From: Acidobacteriota bacterium
Lineage (GTDB): Bacteria > Acidobacteriota > UBA6911 > RPQK01 > JADFOI01
DNA length: 11,073 bases
Direction of reading: 5' to 3'
Assembly: GCA_030624355.1 (NCBI GenBank)
Contig: JAUXKG010000044.1
Location: 1 to 11,073, forward strand
Shown here: positions 5,549 to 11,073 of the stretch, in pieces
Numbering within the stretch: position 1 is the stretch's first letter
How the letters are laid out: each line of letters opens with the position of its first letter
Notes under the pieces: model-generated
Seen by the model: the letters and a program-made list of their open reading frames with translations, nothing else
What the model was told of the DNA's origin: nothing
The model's database searches: none
Program-made: the position numbers and the translations under genes

Positions 5549-5893
5549 CTACATGAAGACGACGTTTTCGGAGTCACAGTCCGGGCAGCAGTGGTAACGA
5601 AACCAATCGTCTCCACGGCCCAGCCAGCCGCACTCCGAACAGTAGACGGACCGTCTTCTGAGACGCGAATGTTGTATAATTTCAAGGCTTTTGAACAGCA
5701 GCACCAAGACGCCACCGACCCCCAGAAGCAGATAGCTATAGAAGACCAGATGAGGCACGTATAGCGCCGAAACAGCGCTCAGGAAGATCAGGAAGATGAG
5801 AGCTACGGCAACCAATGCATAACCCGCTCGCTTGAGAAATGTCGCTTTCTCTATGAAAAGACTCGGTTTCTTCGGATTCATTCTGCTCGGCAT
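5549..5893 (-). CDS. Two-helix membrane protein with C-terminal zinc ribbon
   Basis: A 114-residue protein of unknown function. A basic N-terminus is followed by two strongly hydrophobic segments (about 24-46 and 50-68), then a basic stretch HSRLRRRS and a zinc-ribbon-like domain with CSEC (C85, C88) and CCPDC (C103, C106). The basic residues next to the second helix suggest the ribbon faces the cytoplasm. The start at 5893 has GGAG 9 nt upstream; a second ATG lies at 5881, and a TTG at 5815 would cut into the first helix. With either ATG the gene overlaps the beginning of the divergent protease gene by 29-41 bp, which is unusual. The membrane/ribbon pattern is unlikely to arise by chance, so I consider it real, with an uncertain start. 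Confidence 0.6.
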   Translation of the reverse strand: MPSRMNPKKPSLFIEKATFLKRAGYALVAVALIFLIFLSAVSALYVPHLVFYSYLLLGVGGVLVLLFKSLEIIQHSRLRRRSVYCSECGWLGRGDDWFRYHCCPDCDSENVVFM

Positions 5894-8800
5894 CTTAACC
5901 CACTCCCTGGGAGCTTTTCAAAACCCTCCCGAAGGTGGTGGCCCGGAGTCTGAAAGCTACATCGTCCTGCTCAAACAACCCTCGGTCCTGGAGACGGTGC
6001 TCAGGTGGAACCCCGGAGTTTCCCTGGACCAAAAGCGTCTGATCTGGGACAGTCGCGAGACACGTCAATACCAACAGCGGGTGGAAGCGAACCAGATGGA
6101 CCTGCTGGAGAGATTGGCCAGTGCCGAAGGAGGTCCCTCTGTTACCCAGTCATCCCTCGAAGTTCTGGACCGCAGGAGCTTCCTGCTGAACATGATCCTG
6201 GTCAGGAGCGATCCGGAAGGAGTCGAGCGGCTCAGACAGAGCCAGGAAGTCAAGGGAGTCTTTCCCAATGCCGCGCGCTACCCCCTGCTGGACAGTGCAC
6301 CTCAGGTAGTAGGAGCCCCGGTGCTATGGGACGCGCTGGGTGGAATCGACAACGCCGGTCAGGGTATTAAGATCGGCATCATCGACTCCGGAATCAGCCA
6401 CCAGCATCCGATGTTCAGCGGAGATGGATTCGCAGCCCCGGCGGGCTTTCCCCAGGGGGACCTGGGTTTCACCAACAACAAGGTCATTGTGGCCCGCAAT
6501 TACGTGAAGCCGGAACTGGGACTCAGAGAGCAGGACAACAAGACTCCTGAGGATGAGCTGGGCCATGGCTCCCGGGTGGCAAGTGTGGCAGCCGGAAAGC
6601 CAGTGCTCACTCCGCAAGGAACCATCCAGGGCATCGCCCCCATGGCCTATCTGGGAAATTACAGGGTCTTCGGCAACCCTTCGATCAATCCGACCACCAC
6701 CATAGCCGCACTGGTGGCCGCCATTGAGGACTCGGTCTTGGACGGCATGGATGTCATCAACCTTAGCCTGGGAGGAGAGGCTCAAGACCCGGCTGAAGAT
6801 CCCGAGCAGTTGGCCATCGCCTTGGCCCAGGAGGCCGGAGTGGGAGTGGTGGTGGCGGCCGGAAACACAGGTCCGGATCCGCGAAACCTGCTCTCACCGG
6901 GAACCAGTCCGGAGGCCATTACGGTGGGCGCCACCAGCAACGGTCGCTTCTTTGCCAGCCTGCTGGAGATCCTGTCGGCCCTCCCTGTTCCCGCCGAGCT
7001 CCAGGAAATCCCGTACGTGGCCAGCACGGCCTCCCCGATCACACAGTCGGTTGGACCGCTGGCCGTGGTGTCGGTGGCTCCTCTGGATGCCACCGAACTG
7101 GTCTGCAATCCCCTGCCGGCCGATAGCCTGACGGGCCAGGTTGTGCTGGTGCAGCGTGGAGTGTGCCTGTTCGCCACCAAGGCTCTTCACGTCCTGAACG
7201 CCGGCGCAGAAGGCATGGTGGTTTTCAACAACATCAACGGCAGCGCTGTCGAAATGGCCGGACTCGAAAACTTCGACCGGCCCGCGGTCATGATCCAAAA
7301 AGCAACCGGTGACAGCCTTCGCGATTTTCTGAACGCCGGCAGCGGAGCGGAGATTGTCTTCAGACCGGAAGATGAGCTGCATGCCTTCCCTGCCCAGGCC
7401 GACCTTCTGACCGAATTCAGCGCTCGTGGACCCAATATCGATCTGGCCATCAAGCCCGATCTGAGTGCGCCGGGCCAAAACATTCACGCCGCTTCCAACA
7501 AAACCCTGCCACAGAACCAGTACTCTCTGGGAAACAATGGAACCAGCTTTTCCGCACCCATGGTGGCCGGCGCCGCGGCCCTGATCCGACAGCTCAACCA
7601 ACCCTGGTCGGAGCAGCTGTCGGCTCGCGATTTTGCCCAGGCCGTCAAATCGGTTCTGGTCAACACGGCAGCCAAAACTGTGACCTGGAACGATCAACCG
7701 GCCCGCCTCATTCACACCGGAAATGGACGCCTGGACCTGGCCCAGGCCTTGACCGCCAGTGCGGCACTGGATCCGGTCAGCATCAGCTTCGGGCTGAGGG
7801 AGGAAAAAACTCCGGCCCGGCTGCAGCACGACATTGAACTCATCAACCTGAGTTCGCAAACGCAGACCTTCCAGATCGAAGTTTCCCCGGTGTTCGAAAA
7901 CAGCAGCGTCCAGATCTCCGTTGTCCCCGCAGCGCTGGCTCTGTCACCGGGAGAGTCGGTCCCGTTGCAGCTCAGTGCCGATTTTTCATCTCCTTCCTCA
8001 GGAGGTACCTTTGAAGGATTTCTCCAGATTAGCGGCTCCGATGGCACCCGTTTGACTGCTCCCTACTGGGGCGGAGTCACGGCCGAAGACAATTCCGTGG
8101 TACTGCGAGTCTCCCAGAACGGGGAACCGGATCACGACACGATCGAATCTGCAGTCAAGGCAGCCCGTCCTGGAAACATCATCGAGTTCGCAGACAGCGA
8201 CACCCACACCACTCTGGTCAACTTGGGTCTCAACGCCGAAGGACTCCACCTGAACGGGGTCACGGTTCGCAGCGCTACCGGCCAGCAGGCCACCATCGAC
8301 GCCCGGGAACTGGGCACTAATTCGGCAGCCGTGACCGTCTCCGGTCTAAAGGGTGTGACCATCGAAGGACTTCGACTGCTGGGTGGACAGAAGGGAGTCA
8401 GCTATCGAAACTCGAGCGGAGTCATTCGCGACAATATCATCGAGGATACCGCGGACCGTCGCTCCCTGTACGGCATCGAGCTGTCAGGGAGCCAGGCCCA
8501 CGTTTATGGCAACACAATCACCGGCAGAGGAACCGGGATCGCAGCCTTCTCCGCTGGCTCCCTCATCCAGAACAACCTGTTGGAGGGCCCCGGTGAGTTT
8601 CAAGAAAACAACGGAAACGGAATCTTGGCTTCATCACAAAGCCTGTTGGGAATCTTCGACAATCAGATCCGCAAACGCGCCACCGGCATCCTGGATAGTC
8701 AAGGAATCAGAGTCTCCCACTCTTCTGCTCTGATCAAAGGGAACACCATCGAGCAAGCCCAGCACGATGGAATACTGGCACAGGGTCAGTCCTCCAGACT

Positions 8801-10724
8801 CGCCATACTGGACAATAAGGTACAGGACAATGGGCGCCACGGCATTTACCTGGAAACGGGAGCAAAAGGATCGATTGTCGGCAATCGGATCGACGGCAAC
8901 CTGAGCTCCGGTCTCTTCCTAGAGGAGAACTCCAGGGCGGAAGTCTATTCCAGCCATTTTACTGCCAACGGAAACGGGATCCTGTCCGACCTCTACCAGC
9001 TCGTGGTCTTCGACAGCCTGGTGACAGGGTCCACCCAGAGTCATGGAATCTCCACCAACGGTGGAACTCTGACGATTCAGAACACAACCATCTTTGGCAA
9101 CGGCGATTTCGGCGTCCGTGTTTCTGGAACCGGCGCCACCATCCTGGACTCCATCCTCGATCAAAATGCCAGTGGAGAACTGTTCGGACTGCCTCTTGAA
9201 TCGATCTCCAACAATCTCATCAGCGACGGTCAGTTTCAGGGCATTAACGGAAATGTGGCTGGAGACCCGCTGTTTTCCAATCCTTTGGCACACGATTTTT
9301 CTCTGCAGGCTGGATCTCCGGCCATTGATCGAGGCACCCGTCTGACTCCCTTCTCCTCAACTGACCTGACTTCCCACGAAAGGGTCTTCGACGGCGACGG
9401 AGACGGACTCCCCCAGGCCGACCTGGGAGCCCTTGAGTTCGGCTCGAATTACTGGACGGCACAAATGCTGCCGGTCCTATCCACCCAAGCCACCGAGTTT
9501 GTGGGCCTGGCCATGGTCAACGGATTTCACGAACCGGCGACCGTTTTGCTGAGGGCCTACACGCCCGATGGGCAGTTGTCGGGCAGCGTCCAAAGGGAGA
9601 TTCCTTCCGGAGAACAGATCACCCTTTTACTACAGGAGACCTTCAACCCCCTACAGCCGGGCTGGATCGAGATTCTCTCCGACCGGCGTGACCTGTTAGG
9701 CTTCACCCTGGTGGGCAACCAGGCCCTGAGCTTCATGGACGGAACCAATCTGTTCTCTGCGCTCTCCAGTGAGCTGCTGCTACCTGAGATTCGTGCCTCA
9801 GGGAATGAGCAAACCCGTCTTTATCTGATCAACCCTCATGGCAATGATGTGGAGGTGAACGTTCGCTGGGTGAAACCCTCCGGACCCGCTCTTGAAAAGA
9901 CTGTGCAAATTCCGGCCAAGGGTCTCCTGGACTTGAACGTCACGGAAACCTTCGGAACCGGCACGGGCGGCTATTTGACTGCCAGTGTGAGCAGTGGACA
10001 AGCCATCGGCGGGTTGGAGACCTTCGGACCTCCCGATTCGCTTGGAGCCCTGCCGGCACTGGATTGGCTTTCCGGCGGCTCCACGCTTTACTCAGCTCAG
10101 CTGGCCACTTCCGAAGACATCATCGAGACCACCGTTAACATCGTCAACCAGGGCCCGCCCATCGACTTGACTCTGGAGGCTATGGGCGAAGACGGACAAG
10201 TCATCAGCAGCCACCTGGTCAGCAACCTGCCCGAGGGAGGACAGTTTCAAGCCAAGGCCCGCGACATCTTTGACTTCGCCTCCGAACTGGTGGCGGGCTG
10301 GCTCCGGGTGAGTTCCAGCAATGGCTTATTGCTTGGCACTGTGACCTTTGCCGACCCCGCAGGAAGATTCCTGGCGGCTCTTCCGCTGCAGGCTGAAGGA
10401 GCACGAGAGTTCGTTCTGGGACATGTGGTCCAGACGGGGCAAATCTTCTCGGGACTGGCCTTGTTGAACGCTTCCTCCGACACCGCTCTGGTCAGTGTCG
10501 AGGTTTTCTCCCCCGCTGGAGAATCACAACGTATCGCTTTTCTGGAGCTGGCCCCTGGTCAGAGACTGGCCAGTCTGTTCAACGAACTGATGCCCGGCCT
10601 GCAGATCCAAACAGGGGGATTCGCATGGATTCGCTCCAACCTGCCGGTGCTGGGATTTGAGATCTTCGGTGGTCACTCGCTGGACTTCATGTCGGCAGTG
10701 CCCCAGCAGGTTTTAGTACGGTGA
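5853..10724 (+). CDS. Secreted multidomain subtilisin-like (S8) protease with PA domain, beta-helix and C-terminal repeats
   Basis: An extracellular serine protease of 1623 residues. Order of parts: signal peptide (1-21, hydrophobic GFFGFILLGIL, likely cut after LGA); I9-like propeptide (about 30-140); S8 catalytic domain with D178 (IIDSG), H238 (GHGSRV), oxyanion N338 (AAGN) and S565 (GTSFSAP). A PA domain is inserted at about 400-505 (LVQRGVCLFATKAL, AGAEGMVVFNN). Then follow an Fn3-like domain (640-740), a right-handed parallel beta-helix (770-1118) with many GN-I repeats, and a tail like choice-of-anchor Q proteins (1119-1198, LQAGSPAIDRG and a DGDGDG calcium-like loop). Four repeats of about 100-107 residues start near 1215, 1318, 1423 and 1530. 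The catalytic triad is complete. The start is the ATG at 5853, which gives a clean signal peptide; a TTG at 5832 would add seven residues. There is no clear Shine-Dalgarno and no LPXTG or obvious T9SS signal. The role is probably degradation or binding of external polymers; the beta-helix suggests carbohydrate contact. Confidence 0.93.
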   Translation: MKRLGFFGFILLGILTHSLGAFQNPPEGGGPESESYIVLLKQPSVLETVLRWNPGVSLDQKRLIWDSRETRQYQQRVEANQMDLLERLASAEGGPSVTQSSLEVLDRRSFLLNMILVRSDPEGVERLRQSQEVKGVFPNAARYPLLDSAPQVVGAPVLWDALGGIDNAGQGIKIGIIDSGISHQHPMFSGDGFAAPAGFPQGDLGFTNNKVIVARNYVKPELGLREQDNKTPEDELGHGSRVASVAAGKPVLTPQGTIQGIAPMAYLGNYRVFGNPSINPTTTIAALVAAIEDSVLDGMDVINLSLGGEAQDPAEDPEQLAIALAQEAGVGVVVAAGNTGPDPRNLLSPGTSPEAITVGATSNGRFFASLLEILSALPVPAELQEIPYVASTASPITQSVGPLAVVSVAPLDATELVCNPLPADSLTGQVVLVQRGVCLFATKALHVLNAGAEGMVVFNNINGSAVEMAGLENFDRPAVMIQKATGDSLRDFLNAGSGAEIVFRPEDELHAFPAQADLLTEFSARGPNIDLAIKPDLSAPGQNIHAASNKTLPQNQYSLGNNGTSFSAPMVAGAAALIRQLNQPWSEQLSARDFAQAVKSVLVNTAAKTVTWNDQPARLIHTGNGRLDLAQALTASAALDPVSISFGLREEKTPARLQHDIELINLSSQTQTFQIEVSPVFENSSVQISVVPAALALSPGESVPLQLSADFSSPSSGGTFEGFLQISGSDGTRLTAPYWGGVTAEDNSVVLRVSQNGEPDHDTIESAVKAARPGNIIEFADSDTHTTLVNLGLNAEGLHLNGVTVRSATGQQATIDARELGTNSAAVTVSGLKGVTIEGLRLLGGQKGVSYRNSSGVIRDNIIEDTADRRSLYGIELSGSQAHVYGNTITGRGTGIAAFSAGSLIQNNLLEGPGEFQENNGNGILASSQSLLGIFDNQIRKRATGILDSQGIRVSHSSALIKGNTIEQAQHDGILAQGQSSRLAILDNKVQDNGRHGIYLETGAKGSIVGNRIDGNLSSGLFLEENSRAEVYSSHFTANGNGILSDLYQLVVFDSLVTGSTQSHGISTNGGTLTIQNTTIFGNGDFGVRVSGTGATILDSILDQNASGELFGLPLESISNNLISDGQFQGINGNVAGDPLFSNPLAHDFSLQAGSPAIDRGTRLTPFSSTDLTSHERVFDGDGDGLPQADLGALEFGSNYWTAQMLPVLSTQATEFVGLAMVNGFHEPATVLLRAYTPDGQLSGSVQREIPSGEQITLLLQETFNPLQPGWIEILSDRRDLLGFTLVGNQALSFMDGTNLFSALSSELLLPEIRASGNEQTRLYLINPHGNDVEVNVRWVKPSGPALEKTVQIPAKGLLDLNVTETFGTGTGGYLTASVSSGQAIGGLETFGPPDSLGALPALDWLSGGSTLYSAQLATSEDIIETTVNIVNQGPPIDLTLEAMGEDGQVISSHLVSNLPEGGQFQAKARDIFDFASELVAGWLRVSSSNGLLLGTVTFADPAGRFLAALPLQAEGAREFVLGHVVQTGQIFSGLALLNASSDTALVSVEVFSPAGESQRIAFLELAPGQRLASLFNELMPGLQIQTGGFAWIRSNLPVLGFEIFGGHSLDFMSAVPQQVLVR

Positions 10725-10729
10725 GATCA

Positions 10730-10813
10730 GTGTCGATTGACGAGTGTCGAGTGTCGAATGACCTCTGAATATTGTCGATTGACGAGTGTCGAGTGTCGAG
10801 TGTCGAATGACCG
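10730..10813 (-). repeat. Heptamer repeat, two blocks, inverted relative to 137-242
   Basis: The first block (10730-10764) reads GTGTCGA, TTGACGA, GTGTCGA twice, then ATGACCT. The second (10772-10813) reads TTGTCGA, TTGACGA, GTGTCGA three times, then ATGACCG. Positions 10773-10806 are the exact reverse complement of 146-179 (34 bp). The array begins 5 bp after the protease stop codon. The remaining bases to 10865 hold nothing recognisable. Confidence 0.85.
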
Positions 10814-10865
10814 GACTGACAGCCCAGCGATGTGTGCAGACACCACGAACACTCGCGGATGCGGA

Positions 10866-11073
10866 CTAAGGAGTGTCGCTACGTAACTCCGTCAGGGCGG
10901 CCTGCAGTTCCTCGCGAGCATGGGACTCGCCGTTCTTGTCAGCCACCTCGATCCCCTGGCCCAGAACCTTTTCGGCCCTCTCCTGCTCTCCCACGGCCTG
11001 CAGGCTCATCCCAAAATGAAAATAGGCGGCAGTGTAGTCGGGATGATGTTCCACCAACTGCTGGAAGGCACAG
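10866..11073 (-). CDS. TPR-repeat protein, C-terminal fragment
   Basis: The frame is open from the right edge of the window, so the N-terminus is missing; 68 codons are visible. The sequence FQQLVEHHPDYTAAYFHFG, then SLQAVGEQERAEKVLGQGIE, fits one tetratricopeptide repeat (A/G and P positions of the helix pair). A capping helix AREELQAALTEL and the short tail RSDTP follow. TPR proteins act as protein-binding scaffolds; no specific partner can be named. The last codons (GAC ACT) resemble a heptamer unit of the neighbouring repeat, so the repeat may have shaped the C-terminus. Confidence 0.75.
   Translation of the reverse strand, partial: CAFQQLVEHHPDYTAAYFHFGMSLQAVGEQERAEKVLGQGIEVADKNGESHAREELQAALTELRSDTP

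Noticed and set aside
5675..5680. Perfect TATAAT as a -10 box for the protease gene
   Set aside because: There is no -35 at the proper distance, it lies about 170 bp upstream of the start, and it falls within the minus-strand membrane protein gene.
6894..7859. Long minus-strand open frame of 321 codons inside the protease gene
   Set aside because: It is antisense to the S8/PA region, whose catalytic motifs prove the plus frame; it has no recognisable domain and is due to GC-rich codon bias.

Overview
This window is a chromosomal stretch from a GC-rich bacterium. The gene families, the large secreted protease with tandem C-terminal repeats, and the intergenic repeats (ACACGGATT phrases and ACTCGAC heptamers) suggest an Acidobacteriota-like or similar environmental lineage. 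That is an inference; there is no rRNA or other taxonomic marker here.

Layout. Positions 1-253 are repeat-filled intergenic DNA. A complete family X DNA polymerase/PHP gene (polX, +) follows at 254-1987. Positions 1988-2301 hold the same repeat classes in inverted orientation, then a 181-bp, TA-flanked, full-length imperfect palindrome (2121-2301). Directly after it come a small Cys-containing protein of unknown function (2302-2553, +) and a secreted zinc hydrolase of the S1/P1 nuclease-phospholipase C superfamily (2595-3458, +). Facing these on the minus strand is an apparent hicA-hicB toxin-antitoxin operon (4170 down to 3467). It has an AT-rich control region with a good sigma70-type promoter placed so that the hicA mRNA would be leaderless or nearly so. 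Next on the minus strand are a class II histone-deacetylase-like amidohydrolase (5415-4387) and a two-helix membrane protein with a C-terminal zinc ribbon (5893-5549). The right half is one large plus-strand gene (5853-10724). It encodes a secreted multidomain subtilisin-like protease: signal peptide, propeptide, S8 catalytic domain with a PA insert, Fn3-like domain, parallel beta-helix, choice-of-anchor-like tail and four C-terminal repeats. Another heptamer repeat block (10730-10813) and the C-terminal end of a TPR protein (-) close the window.

The genes look like independent housekeeping or accessory units, not one pathway. Only hicA-hicB is clearly a functional pair; the small Cys protein and the S1/P1-like gene are 41 bp apart and could be co-transcribed. 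I see no convincing new multi-gene system. The most unusual items are the 181-bp palindrome, the inverted repeat classes bracketing polX and recurring at the far end, the hicAB control region, and the head-to-head overlap between the zinc-ribbon membrane protein and the protease.
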